A DNA stretch of 21,337 bases, taken from positions 1 to 21,337 of the forward strand of contig JBBSTY010000067.1 of the NCBI GenBank assembly GCA_038235385.1, in the 5' to 3' direction. The position numbers were made by a program, and so were the translations under genes. Shown piece after piece: positions 1 through 7,802 of this stretch (the first letter of the stretch is position 1; the number at the start of each line of letters is the position of its first letter). The notes below the pieces were generated by a model that saw only the letters and a list, made by a program, of their open reading frames with translations, made no database searches and had not been told where the DNA came from. The stretch is from JBBSTY01 sp038235385. GTDB lineage: Bacteria; Actinomycetota; Acidimicrobiia; Acidimicrobiales; Acidimicrobilacustridaceae.

Positions 1-2
1 CC

Positions 3-1658
3 ATCTACGCACTCGCGGCCGTCGGCACGACCATCATCCTCGGCAACGTCACCAACGACGTCATCGTGCCGGCCTTCACCACCGGCACGACCGCAGACCA
101 GGTCCGGGGGGCGGCGCTCGCGCTGCTCGCCGCCGGCTGGGTCCGGGCCCTGTCGATCGTGCTGCGTCGCTACTTCGCCGCCCTCACGACGTTTCGAACC
201 CAGGCTCGTCTCCGGCGCGAGGTCACCGGCACCTACCTCGAGGTGCCGATGCGGTTCCACCGCTCGCAGCCCACCGGATCGCTGCTCGCCCACGCCGATG
301 CCGACATCCTCGGCGCCACCGAGCTCCTCAACGCGTTCCCGTTCACGGTCGGCGTGCTCGTGCTGGTGGTCTTCGCCGTCATCAGCCTGATCCAGGTCGA
401 CCTCGGGCTCACCGTCGTGGCCCTGCTCCTCTTCCCGACGCTCGCCCTGGTCAATCGCATCTACACGTCGCGCGTCGAGGCTCCGGTGGCGCAGGTCCAA
501 GAGCGCGTCGGGCAGGTGTCCCGGGTCGCGCACGAGAGCTTCGACGGCGCGTTGGTGGTGAAGACCCTCGGTCGGGCACCGCAGGAGATCGAGCGTCTGG
601 GCCGGCGAGCCGACGATCTGCGCGACGCTCGGATCCAGGTGGGGCGCATCCGGGGCACCTTCGAACCCACCATCGACGCCATCCCCAACATCGGCATCAT
701 CGTCCTCCTGCTGATCGGCTCGTGGCAGGTCAGCGAGGGCACGCTCGACACCGGTGATCTGGTGCAGGGCGTGGCCCTGTTCAGCCTCCTGGCCTTCCCG
801 ATGAGGGTCGTGGGCTTCTTCCTCCAGGAGATGCCGCGGGCGGTTGTCTCGATCGCCCGCATCGACCGCGTCCTGGCCGAGATCCGCTCGCCCGAGCCCA
901 CGACCGGCGTCGCCCTCCCGCCCGGTCCGCTCGCCGTCTCGTTCGACCACGTCGGCTTCGCCTACGACGCGGGGGTCGACGTCCTCGAGGACCTGACCTT
1001 CCGCGTCGCCGCGGGTGAGACCGTGGCCATCGTCGGATCGACGGGTGCCGGCAAGAGCACGCTCTGCGACCTGCTGGTGCGCCTCGCCGACCCCTCGAGC
1101 GGCACCGTCCGCATCGGTGGGGTGGACGTGAGCGAGGTCGCGCCCGCTGAGCTGCGCGCCGCGGTCGCCATGGTGTTCCAGGAGACGTTCCTCTTCGCCG
1201 AGTCGATCCGCGACAACGTCGCCATGGGAGGACCCCACGACGACGCCGCCATCCGGGCCGCGATCCGCACCGCTCGGGCGGAGCGGTTCGTCGACGTGCT
1301 GCCCGAGGGCCTCGACACCGTGGTGGGCGAGCGCGGCGTCACGCTCTCGGGCGGCCAACGCCAACGGATCGCGCTGGCGAGATCGCTGCTCCGGAGCCCC
1401 CGGGTGCTCGTGCTCGACGACGCCACCTCGGCGGTCGACCCGCTCGTCGAAGCGGAGATACTCGCCGGACTGCGCGCCACCCTCGACACCACCACGCTCG
1501 TCGTGGCCCACCGCGTCTCCACGATCGAGCTCGCCGATCGGGTGATCTTCATCGACCGGGGTCGGTTGGTGGCCACCGGGACCCACCGCGATCTCGTCGA
1601 GGCCGAGCCCGCCTACGCGCGGATCGTGCAGGCCTACGAGACCGGAGCGCCGACATGA
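3..1658 (+). CDS. ABC exporter half-transporter, degenerate-site subunit (5' partial)
   Basis: Membrane-spanning and ATPase domains fused in one chain, the layout of ABC multidrug or lipid exporters. The frame is open to the left edge, and the first codons (IYALAAVGTTII) already read as a membrane helix, so the start lies outside the window; GTG at 66 is only the first internal start-type codon. Numbering from that codon: hydrophobic helices run through about residue 250, Walker A GSTGAGKST is at 324-332, the Q-loop lies in MVFQETFLF, the signature LSGGQ is at 427-431, Walker B is LVLDD and the H-loop is VVAHR. The residue after the Walker B aspartate (D451) is Asp452, where the catalytic glutamate normally sits. 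The TGA stop overlaps the next gene's ATG (ATGA at 1655-1658), which suggests translational coupling and a heterodimer. The substrate cannot be told from sequence. Confidence 0.93.
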   Translation: MYALAAVGTTIILGNVTNDVIVPAFTTGTTADQVRGAALALLAAGWVRALSIVLRRYFAALTTFRTQARLRREVTGTYLEVPMRFHRSQPTGSLLAHADADILGATELLNAFPFTVGVLVLVVFAVISLIQVDLGLTVVALLLFPTLALVNRIYTSRVEAPVAQVQERVGQVSRVAHESFDGALVVKTLGRAPQEIERLGRRADDLRDARIQVGRIRGTFEPTIDAIPNIGIIVLLLIGSWQVSEGTLDTGDLVQGVALFSLLAFPMRVVGFFLQEMPRAVVSIARIDRVLAEIRSPEPTTGVALPPGPLAVSFDHVGFAYDAGVDVLEDLTFRVAAGETVAIVGSTGAGKSTLCDLLVRLADPSSGTVRIGGVDVSEVAPAELRAAVAMVFQETFLFAESIRDNVAMGGPHDDAAIRAAIRTARAERFVDVLPEGLDTVVGERGVTLSGGQRQRIALARSLLRSPRVLVLDDATSAVDPLVEAEILAGLRATLDTTTLVVAHRVSTIELADRVIFIDRGRLVATGTHRDLVEAEPAYARIVQAYETGAPT

Positions 1659-3685
1659 CCGCCGTGGGCTCGCACCCGGCCGAGCCCGACGATTCGGTCG
1701 GGGGCGGTCCCTCGGGGGCCGGGGGGCCCGACCCGAGCGAGCGGACGGCCGACACCGACCTCGAACGCGGTCCCGAGGGCGGCCTCGCCGCCTTCGCCGA
1801 GGAGAAGCACGACGCCGGCACCCAGGTGATCCACCCGGCCGACGTCGACGATCTCGCCGCCGACCTGGCCGACCACGAACCCGCTCCCGACGATCGGGCC
1901 GCCGACGGCGGCGCCATCGACGTGCTGCGGCGCGGTCTGGCGGCGAGTCCCGAACTGCGCGTCGGGCTCCGGTTCACGGTGCTCATGGCGGTGTTCACCG
2001 CCGCCGGCCGGATCGTGATCCCGGTGCTGATCCAACAGATCCTGGACAAGGGCATCCTCGGCGACGAGGGCTTCCGACCGGGCTTCACGCTCACGGCATG
2101 TGGCATCGCCCTCGCGGTCACGATCGGGGTGGCGTTGCTCAGCCGCGTCACCTACATCCGACTGGTCACCGCCGCGGAGACCATGTTGCGGAACCTGCGG
2201 GTGCGCACCTTCGCGCACGTGCACCGGCTGAGCGTGGCCGACCACAACGAGGCCAAGCGGGGCCTCCTGACGGCGCGTGTCACGAGCGACATCGAGACCA
2301 TCGCCCGGTTCGCGCAGTGGGGCGCGGTGGCGTGGGTGGTCAACAGCGTCGTGATCGTCGGTGTCCTGGCCGTCATGGCCGTGTACCAGTGGCGCCTCGC
2401 CCTGATCACGATCGTCGCACTCGTGCCGCTCCTCCCGTTGATGCGGGTGCTCCAGCGCAAGCAGCTCCGGGCCTACGACGTGCAGCGCACCCGGGTGAGC
2501 GACACCATGTCGGCCATCTCCGAGAGCGTGATGGGCGCCGGTGTCATCCGCTCCTACGGCATCATCGGGCGGTCGAGGCGCCGCCTCGACCACGCCATCG
2601 ATCAGCAGTCCCGGGCCGAGACCCGCGCCGCCCGCTACTTCGCCCTCATGTTCCCGCTGGGCGACCTGTTCGGCTCCCTGGCGCTCGCCGCCGTGCTCGC
2701 CGCCGGCGCGTGGTGGGGTCCCGCCTGGGGGATGGACGCCGGTTCGCTGGTGGCCTGCCTGTTCCTGGTGAACCTCGTGCTGTCGCCGGTGGCCGAGCTC
2801 GCCGAGATCCTGGACCAGACCCAGACCGCCATCGCCGGGTGGCGCAAGGTTCTCGACGTGAACGACATCCCGGTCGAGATCATCGAACCGGATCCGGGGG
2901 TGGTGCTCCCACCCGGCCCGATCGAGGTGCGGGCCGAGGGAGTCGAGTTCGCGTACCGCGAGGGCGGTCGGGTGCTCCACGGCGTCGACCTCGTGCTCCC
3001 GGCGGGCATCGACGTCGCGGTCGTGGGCGAGACCGGGTCGGGGAAGACCACCTTCGCCAAGCTGCTGTGCCGCCTGGCCGACCCGACGGCGGGACGCATC
3101 CTGCTGAACGGCACCGACCTCCGGCACCTGGCGCCGGACTGTCGTCACGAGGCGGTGCGGATGGTTCCCCAGGACGGCTTCCTGTTCGACGCGACGCTGC
3201 GCGACAACGTCAGGATGGGACGTGTCGGGGCATCGGCAGCCGACGTCGACGACGCGTTCGTCCGACTCGGTCTGGACTGGTGGGTCGAGCGCCTCGCCGA
3301 CGGGCTCGACACCGAGGTCGGCGAGCGTGGCGAGAACCTCTCGGTGGGGGAGCGCCAGCTCGTCGCGCTGGCACGCGCGCAGCTGGCGGACCCCGGTCTG
3401 CTGATCCTCGACGAGGCGACCTCGGCCGTCGATCCCGAGACCGAGCGCGCCCTGGCCACGGCGTTGGCCCGTTTGGCCGCCGGGCGGACGACGGTGAGCG
3501 TGGCCCACCGCCTCTCGACCGCCGAGGCCGCGGATCTGGTGCTGGTGTTCGATGGTGGCCGGCTCGTCGAGCGGGGTCATCACGACGAGCTCGTTGTGCT
3601 CGGCGGCCGCTACGCCGCCCTGTACCGCAGCTGGCTGGGCAACACCCGATCGCCCGGCGCCGACGAACCGGACCGAGCCCACTGA
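1655..3685 (+). CDS. ABC exporter half-transporter, catalytic-site subunit
   Basis: Second half of the exporter pair, 676 aa. The first ~105 residues are an Asp/Glu/Gly-rich hydrophilic extension ahead of the first helix, long for a half-transporter. About six membrane helices follow between residues ~107 and ~380. The ATPase domain has Walker A GETGSGKTT at 458-466, a Q-loop in MVPQDGFLF, signature LSVGE at 562-566 in place of LSGGQ, Walker B LLILDE with catalytic Glu587, and H-loop SVAHR. In the head-to-tail dimer of this family, this chain's intact Walker B faces the canonical signature of the upstream subunit, and its altered signature faces the upstream subunit's Asp452. The ATG at 1655 overlaps the upstream stop. 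A start nearer the first helix cannot be excluded. Substrate unknown. Confidence 0.93.
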   Translation: MTAVGSHPAEPDDSVGGGPSGAGGPDPSERTADTDLERGPEGGLAAFAEEKHDAGTQVIHPADVDDLAADLADHEPAPDDRAADGGAIDVLRRGLAASPELRVGLRFTVLMAVFTAAGRIVIPVLIQQILDKGILGDEGFRPGFTLTACGIALAVTIGVALLSRVTYIRLVTAAETMLRNLRVRTFAHVHRLSVADHNEAKRGLLTARVTSDIETIARFAQWGAVAWVVNSVVIVGVLAVMAVYQWRLALITIVALVPLLPLMRVLQRKQLRAYDVQRTRVSDTMSAISESVMGAGVIRSYGIIGRSRRRLDHAIDQQSRAETRAARYFALMFPLGDLFGSLALAAVLAAGAWWGPAWGMDAGSLVACLFLVNLVLSPVAELAEILDQTQTAIAGWRKVLDVNDIPVEIIEPDPGVVLPPGPIEVRAEGVEFAYREGGRVLHGVDLVLPAGIDVAVVGETGSGKTTFAKLLCRLADPTAGRILLNGTDLRHLAPDCRHEAVRMVPQDGFLFDATLRDNVRMGRVGASAADVDDAFVRLGLDWWVERLADGLDTEVGERGENLSVGERQLVALARAQLADPGLLILDEATSAVDPETERALATALARLAAGRTTVSVAHRLSTAEAADLVLVFDGGRLVERGHHDELVVLGGRYAALYRSWLGNTRSPGADEPDRAH

Positions 3686-3798
3686 CCCTGCGCCGTTTTC
3701 CGTCGGCGAAGAGGCGGTGAGTAGATTCGACGGGGCGTGGTGTCGGGCCTCCGGGCCGCCACCGGGCGCCCGTCGTCCCCCTTCCCAGGAGTCTGATC

Positions 3799-4791
3799 GT
3801 GAGCTCCACCGATCCCGTCCGCGTCGCTGTCTCCGGAGCCGCAGGACAGATCGGCTACAGCCTCCTGTTCCGCATCGCGAGTGGGCACCTGCTCGGTCCC
3901 GATCAGCCGGTGATCCTGCACCTGCTGGAGATCACCCCGGCGCTCGACGCGCTCAAGGGCGTCGTGATGGAGCTCGAGGACTGCGCCTTCCCGCTGCTCG
4001 GCGGCGTCGTGCAGAGCGACGACGCCAACGTGGCGTTCGACGGGGTCAACTACGCGCTGCTCGTCGGCAGCCGCCCCCGTTCGAAGGGCATGGAGCGCAA
4101 GGAGCTGCTCGAGGCCAACGGTGCCATCTTCACCGTGCAGGGCAAGGCGCTGTCGGACAACGCGGCCGACGACATCCGTGTCCTCGTCGTGGGCAACCCG
4201 GCGAACACCAACAGCCTCATCGCCATGAACAACGCACCGAACATCCCGAACGAGCGCTTCACGGCCATGACCCGCCTCGATCACAACCGGGCGATGGCCC
4301 AGCTCGCCATCAAGACCGGCACCACGGTCAACGACATCACGAAGATGACCATCTGGGGCAACCACTCGGCCACCCAGTACCCCGACCTGTTCCACGCCGA
4401 GGTCAACGGCACGGTCGCCGCCGACCTGGTCGACGACCAGGCCTGGATCACCGACACGTTCATCCCGACCGTGCAGCAGCGGGGCGCGGCCATCATCGAG
4501 GCGCGTGGGCTCTCGAGCGCGGCGTCGGCGGCCAACGCGGCGATCGACCACGTGCACACGTGGGTGACCGGCACGGCCGAGGGCGACTGGGTCTCGATGG
4601 CCATCCCGTCCGACGGCAGCTACGGGGTGCCCGAGGGGCTCATGTCGTCGTTCCCGGTCACCACCGAGGACGGCACCTACACCATCGTCGGCGGCCTCGA
4701 GCACGACGAGTTCTCCCAGACCAAGATCGACGCCACCGTGGCCGAACTGGTCGAGGAGCGCGACACCGTCGCCGAGCTCGGCCTCATCTGA
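3799..4791 (+). CDS. mdh: Malate dehydrogenase
   Basis: NAD-dependent interconversion of malate and oxaloacetate in the cytosol (TCA cycle). The 330-aa protein has the Rossmann motif GAAGQIG at residues 13-19, an acidic residue at the end of the second strand (LHLLEI) expected for NAD over NADP, the substrate-loop segment SRPRSKGMERKELLEANG with its arginines, the GNPANTN stretch, the LDHNRA arginine and the catalytic-histidine motif WGNHSATQYPD. This is the cytosolic-type, dimeric MDH pattern, not the lactate-dehydrogenase-like type. GTG at 3799 is supported by AGGAG at 3787-3791 with 7-nt spacing. A TAGATT hexamer at 3722-3727 could be its -10. It is a single-gene unit, convergent with the glycosylase gene downstream. 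Confidence 0.96.
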   Translation: MSSTDPVRVAVSGAAGQIGYSLLFRIASGHLLGPDQPVILHLLEITPALDALKGVVMELEDCAFPLLGGVVQSDDANVAFDGVNYALLVGSRPRSKGMERKELLEANGAIFTVQGKALSDNAADDIRVLVVGNPANTNSLIAMNNAPNIPNERFTAMTRLDHNRAMAQLAIKTGTTVNDITKMTIWGNHSATQYPDLFHAEVNGTVAADLVDDQAWITDTFIPTVQQRGAAIIEARGLSSAASAANAAIDHVHTWVTGTAEGDWVSMAIPSDGSYGVPEGLMSSFPVTTEDGTYTIVGGLEHDEFSQTKIDATVAELVEERDTVAELGLI

Positions 4792-4825
4792 TCGGCGCGC
4801 CCGTCGCGTCCGCAGGGCGCGTCGG
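4792..4825. terminator. GC-rich hairpin between convergent genes
   Basis: Immediately after the mdh stop, CGCGCCC (4796-4802) and GGGCGCG (4815-4821) can pair. The stem extends outward to 4792/4825 with two G-U pairs, and the loop is 12 nt. There is no T-tract. It sits in the 78-nt gap between convergent mdh and the glycosylase gene, where a bidirectional terminator is expected, but in GC-rich DNA such a stem can arise by chance. Confidence 0.3.
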
Positions 4826-4869
4826 AGCACCGCTTGCCACCGCTGCGGCGGGGCCGAGCTCGTTCCGGG

Positions 4870-5712
4870 CTACTTGAGGAACTTGCTCGTGGTGTTGTCG
4901 GCGAGGACCTTGCCGCCGGTCTGGCAGGTGGCGCAGTAGTTGACGGTGTAGCGGTTGTACTCGACCGCCCGGATGGTGTCGCCGCACACCGGGCACGCCT
5001 CGCCGGCGCGGCGGTGCACCGCGGCCGTGCGGTCCTTCGACGAGCTCATCTCGGTCCTGCTGCGCTCGTCGGCGAGCGATTCCGCGATGCACGCGCCCAT
5101 GGCGACGAAGAGCCGTTCGGACTCGTCGTCGTTGAGCTTGGCCGCGCCGGCGAAGGGCGACAGGCAGGCCCGGTGGCAGATCTCGTTGGCCAGCCGACGC
5201 CCGATGCCGGCCACGATCCGTTGGTCGCGCAGGAGCCCGTGGATGCGCATCGAGTGCGCGGCGAGCAGCCCGCGGAAGGTGGCGAGGTCGAGGTCGTCGG
5301 CGTCGGGGCCGAGTCCGACGAACGGCTCGGTGCCCGTGAGGTCCGAGCCGGCGGGGATGACCCAGATGCCGGCACGCTTCTCGGTGCCCGCCTCGGTGAA
5401 CATGATGGCGGACCCGTCGTCGAAGACCCATCGGGCCAGGCCGCCACGGGGCTTCTTGGCCTGCTTGGCGTCGGGCACCAGACGGCCACCCTGCATCAGG
5501 TGGATGACGAACCACACCGAGTCGAACTCGACCAGGAGGTACTTGCCGCGCCGGTCGACGGTGCGCAGCGTCTCCCCGATCGCCGATTCCGGTGGCGGCG
5601 AGAAGGTCTTGAGCGCGGTGAACGACAGCGGGACGAACCGGGCCAGCACCTTCCCGACGAGCTCGTCGGCGAGCCGCTCGGCGTGGGCCTGGATCTCGGG
5701 GAGCTCCGGCAC
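4870..5712 (-). CDS. Fpg/Nei-family DNA glycosylase/AP lyase
   Basis: Base-excision repair enzyme that removes oxidised bases and nicks abasic sites. The 280-aa protein begins MPELPE, giving the catalytic N-terminal proline and glutamate after Met removal. It contains a helix-two-turn-helix region (VAGIGRRLANEI, about residues 167-178) and ends with a zinc finger with cysteines at 240, 243, 260 and 263; Arg254 is in the finger hairpin. The C-terminal TGGKVLAD stretch, from memory, matches an actinobacterial Fpg-like clade and not classical Fpg or Nei, so the lesion preference is uncertain. The Asn usually found in the GxGN of the H2TH is Arg172 here. The start is GTG, 5 nt after the stop of the SCP2-like gene, so the two form an operon. 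Confidence 0.9.
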   Translation of the reverse strand: MPELPEIQAHAERLADELVGKVLARFVPLSFTALKTFSPPPESAIGETLRTVDRRGKYLLVEFDSVWFVIHLMQGGRLVPDAKQAKKPRGGLARWVFDDGSAIMFTEAGTEKRAGIWVIPAGSDLTGTEPFVGLGPDADDLDLATFRGLLAAHSMRIHGLLRDQRIVAGIGRRLANEICHRACLSPFAGAAKLNDDESERLFVAMGACIAESLADERSRTEMSSSKDRTAAVHRRAGEACPVCGDTIRAVEYNRYTVNYCATCQTGGKVLADNTTSKFLK

Positions 5713-5717
5713 CGCGC

Positions 5718-6131
5718 TCAGGCTCCGCGCTCGGGACCGGCGTCGGAGCCGTCCGTGTCGCGCCGCAGCGCGGCGGTGCAGTCGTCGATGTCGGACAGCA
5801 GCGCCTGGTGGGTGATCAGGGCGCGCACATCGCCGCCGAGACGCAGCCGCCCGGCCATGAACGCCTTCAGGGCGCTCTCGCGGTTGTGGGCGATGTCGGC
5901 AGCGGTGACGCGATCGGTCCGGAGCGTGACGTCCGCGTCGGTCCGGGTTCCGCGCTCCACCCGGTTGTCGCCGTGATCGAGGACGATCGAGTAGGCGCGG
6001 TGGTCGCCGTCGGGATCCTCGACGAGGTAGGTGATGACGAGACGAGTCGCTGCCGTCGCCTCGGCCAGCCCGGTGTGCTCACGCACGACGTCGTCGAACG
6101 CGGAGATCCAGTCGTCGCTCAGGTGTTCCAT
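5718..6131 (-). CDS. SCP2 sterol-binding-domain-like protein
   Basis: Small 137-aa soluble protein. The pattern TDADVTLRTD, then ~10 residues, then ALKAFMAGRLRLGGD followed by a C-terminal helix is typical of the SCP2 lipid-binding fold, in which an aspartate-led strand precedes an AFMxGKLKxxGD-like turn. Proteins of this fold bind hydrophobic ligands; the ligand here is unknown. ATG at 6131 is the start. A TACGCT hexamer (6146-6141 on the minus strand) lies 9 nt before it, so the leader would be only a few nucleotides and there is no obvious ribosome binding site. The gene leads a two-gene unit with the DNA glycosylase and is divergent from the proline-repeat gene. No functional link to repair is known to me. 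Confidence 0.75.
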   Translation of the reverse strand: MEHLSDDWISAFDDVVREHTGLAEATAATRLVITYLVEDPDGDHRAYSIVLDHGDNRVERGTRTDADVTLRTDRVTAADIAHNRESALKAFMAGRLRLGGDVRALITHQALLSDIDDCTAALRRDTDGSDAGPERGA

Positions 6132-6140
6132 GGCCGTGCC

Positions 6141-6146
6141 AGCGTA
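6141..6146 (-). promoter_or_regulatory. Candidate -10 element of the SCP2-like gene
   Basis: On the minus strand TACGCT fits TANNNT and lies 9 nt before the ATG at 6131. No convincing -35 was seen. The same hexamer serves the divergent gene at 6212-6217. Confidence 0.4.
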
Positions 6147-6211
6147 TCGATCGCCACGGCGGCCTCCGGCCCCGGCCCGGCACGGGAACCCGTGGCGTCG
6201 GGAGCCGACGG

Positions 6212-6217
6212 TACGCT
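6212..6217 (+). promoter_or_regulatory. Candidate -10 giving a leaderless start
   Basis: TACGCT is followed by exactly 6 nt and then ATG at 6224. With initiation about 7 nt after the -10, the A of the ATG would be the first transcribed base. No Shine-Dalgarno sequence fits in the 6-nt gap. Confidence 0.45.
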
Positions 6218-6223
6218 GGGGCC

Positions 6224-6721
6224 ATGGGATTCCTCGATGATCTCCAGCGCGGCGCCGGCAACCTCACCAAGTCGGTGTCGGGCACGGTCGACGACACCCA
6301 GGCCCGCTTCCGCTCCGATGCGCTCCTGCACGACTACGGACTGCTCGTCTTCCGTCAGCAGACCGGCACGTCGCTGCCCAGCGACCCCGCCGAGCTCGAG
6401 CGGGTCTGGAACGACCTCCACTCCCACGTCGCCGCCCACCCGACGTTGGTCCCGACCCTCAAGACCACCGTCGCTCCGCCCCCACCTCCGCCGGGCGCCC
6501 AACCCCCGCCGCCTCCGGGTTCGGTCGCACCGCCGGGGCCGCCGCCTCCGGGTGCGGTCGCACAGCCGGGTCCGCCGCCTCCGGGTTCGGTCGCACAGCC
6601 GGGGCCGCCGCCTCCGGGTGCGGTCGCGCAGCCCGGTCCCCCGATCCCGGGTGCGGTCGATCAGGCCCCGGCTGCGGGTTCGGCCGACCCCTCCGAACCG
6701 CCACCCCCACCTCCGAGCTGA
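6224..6721 (+). CDS. Small protein with proline-rich tandem repeat tail
   Basis: 165-aa protein of unknown function. Residues 1-80 are folded-looking (MGFLDDLQRGAGNLTKSV, then a helical segment with YGLLVFRQQTGT and a second helix ERVWNDLHSHVAAH). This resembles, from memory, small actinobacterial proteins with a similar amphipathic N-terminus and a charged or proline-rich tail. From about residue 84 onward it is nearly all Pro, Gly, Ala, Val and Gln, with an 11-residue repeat PGPPPPGAVAQ. There is no signal peptide or membrane helix, so a cytoplasmic location is expected. The start is ATG at 6224, apparently leaderless. A second frame is also open through the repeat because of the GC-rich codons, but the N-terminus and start geometry favour this one. 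Confidence 0.75.
   Translation: MGFLDDLQRGAGNLTKSVSGTVDDTQARFRSDALLHDYGLLVFRQQTGTSLPSDPAELERVWNDLHSHVAAHPTLVPTLKTTVAPPPPPPGAQPPPPPGSVAPPGPPPPGAVAQPGPPPPGSVAQPGPPPPGAVAQPGPPIPGAVDQAPAAGSADPSEPPPPPPS
6503..6664 (+). repeat. Tandem 33-bp coding repeat (PGPPPPGxVAQ)
   Basis: Four 33-bp units (6533-6565, 6566-6598, 6599-6631, 6632-6664) follow a 30-bp first unit (6503-6532) that lacks one glycine codon. Units 1-3 differ at only a few bases (Gly GGG/GGT, Ala/Ser alternation, one GCA/GCG change). Unit 4 is the most diverged (Ile and Asp substitutions). The unit is a multiple of three, so copy-number change would keep the frame. Confidence 0.9.
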
Positions 6722-6728
6722 CCGGGCG

Positions 6729-6749
6729 GCGCGGCCTCCTGGGCCGCGC
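6729..6749 (+). terminator. Hairpin after the proline-repeat gene
   Basis: Perfect 8-bp arms GCGCGGCC (6729-6736) and GGCCGCGC (6742-6749) with a 5-nt loop lie 8 nt after the stop codon. There is no T-tract. It could end or attenuate transcription before the gene at 6762, or affect that gene's translation initiation. Confidence 0.35.
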
Positions 6750-6761
6750 GAGGCTGCGGGG

Positions 6762-7703
6762 ATGGATCTCCCCGTGCCCACGCCCGCCGATGAGCGCCAT
6801 CACGAGCCCGACGCCGATCCCCTGTGGAGCGAGTCGCACTACCTCGACTTCTTCGCCCCCGACGCCTCGGTGGGGGGATACGTGCGCGTCGGCCGCTACC
6901 CGAACCTGGGGGTCATCTGGTACTGGGCGTGCGTGGTGGGCGCCGACCGCACGCTGGTCACGATCATCGACCACACGGTTCCGATCCCCGCGAACCCGGC
7001 GTCGCTCGAGATCCGAGCCGACGGGCTGTGGGCGGATCACAACATCGAGACGCCGTTCGATCACCTGTCGCTCGGGCTGGAGGGGTTCGGCCTGGCCCAC
7101 GACGATCCTGCCGAGGTGTACGGGGTCGGCTTCGGCGATCGGACCCCGATCGCCTTCGACCTGGAGTGGGAGCGCGACGGCGAGGTGTTCCGCTGGCCCG
7201 ATGCCGTTCCCCGCTACGAGATCCCGTGTCGGGTGCACGGCGAGATCCTGCTCGGCGACGAGACCATCGAGCTCGACGGCTTCGGCCAGCGCGACCACTC
7301 GTGGGGACACCGCGACTGGTGGACGAGCGGCTGGTGCTGGACGGCCTTCCGGATGGACGACGGCGCCCGCTTCCACGCCGTCACCACCAAGCCGAGCTCC
7401 GGCTTCGCCATCGGCTACGACCAGGAACCGGGGATGGCCGCTCCGGGCTTCGACCTGGTGACCACCTTCGAGGCCGACGAGGTGCTCGGCGCCGAAGCCA
7501 TCCCCATCGCCGTCGACCTCACCATCAACGCCCGCTCGTTCGCTGTCGAGCCGGTGGCGTGGTCGCCGGTCCTGCTCACCCACTCCGACGGTCGCGAGGC
7601 TCGCTTCCCCCGGGCCCTGGCCCGGTTCACCGAGCACGGAGGCGACGACGACGGGCGCACCGGCCTCGGCTGGATCGAGTTCAACCAGCCGCCATCGGCC
7701 TGA
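6762..7703 (+). CDS. CrtC/AttH-like calycin-fold protein (DUF7064/7065 type)
   Basis: 313-aa protein with no signal peptide or membrane helix. The central motif GFGQRDHSWGHRDWW (about residues 173-187, with His179, Trp181 and His183) is the hallmark, as I recall it, of uncharacterised actinobacterial proteins related to the CrtC (carotenoid hydratase) and AttH calycin folds. The N-terminal half has the matching WYWACVVGADRT and NPASLEIRADGLW stretches, and the C-terminal half repeats a beta-rich domain (VDLTINARSF, FPRALARFTEHGG). Some relatives are thought to act on lipids or terpenoids; the reaction here is unknown. I chose ATG at 6762, 40 nt after the upstream stop. In-frame GTG at 6774 is an alternative, and no strong Shine-Dalgarno sequence is visible for either. 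Confidence 0.75.
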   Translation: MDLPVPTPADERHHEPDADPLWSESHYLDFFAPDASVGGYVRVGRYPNLGVIWYWACVVGADRTLVTIIDHTVPIPANPASLEIRADGLWADHNIETPFDHLSLGLEGFGLAHDDPAEVYGVGFGDRTPIAFDLEWERDGEVFRWPDAVPRYEIPCRVHGEILLGDETIELDGFGQRDHSWGHRDWWTSGWCWTAFRMDDGARFHAVTTKPSSGFAIGYDQEPGMAAPGFDLVTTFEADEVLGAEAIPIAVDLTINARSFAVEPVAWSPVLLTHSDGREARFPRALARFTEHGGDDDGRTGLGWIEFNQPPSA

Positions 7704-7802
7704 CCTGCGGTCGCGCTGCGGCTCGAGCTCGGCATGCACGGGCCCCATTGCGGTCCGCGGCCCGGTTCCCGCCGCAGGTTTCGGCGGGCCGGGTCGGGGG
7801 GA

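Noticed and set aside
1634..3682. 682-codon minus-strand open frame opposite the second ABC subunit
   Set aside because: Its translation is low-complexity (His/Asp/Gly/Arg-rich) with no recognisable domain, and it mirrors the codon-position GC bias of the real plus-strand gene.
5808..7703. One long plus-strand frame that would fuse a proline-repeat region to the calycin-like protein
   Set aside because: Codons before 6762 translate to Arg/Pro/Ser-rich text across the antisense SCP2-like gene. The proline-repeat gene uses another frame with a good start; only 6762-7703 is protein-like.
7739..7764. Six-base inverted repeat CGGGCC/GGCCCG after the calycin-like gene
   Set aside because: Short arms with a 14-nt loop in very GC-rich DNA; not distinguishable from chance.
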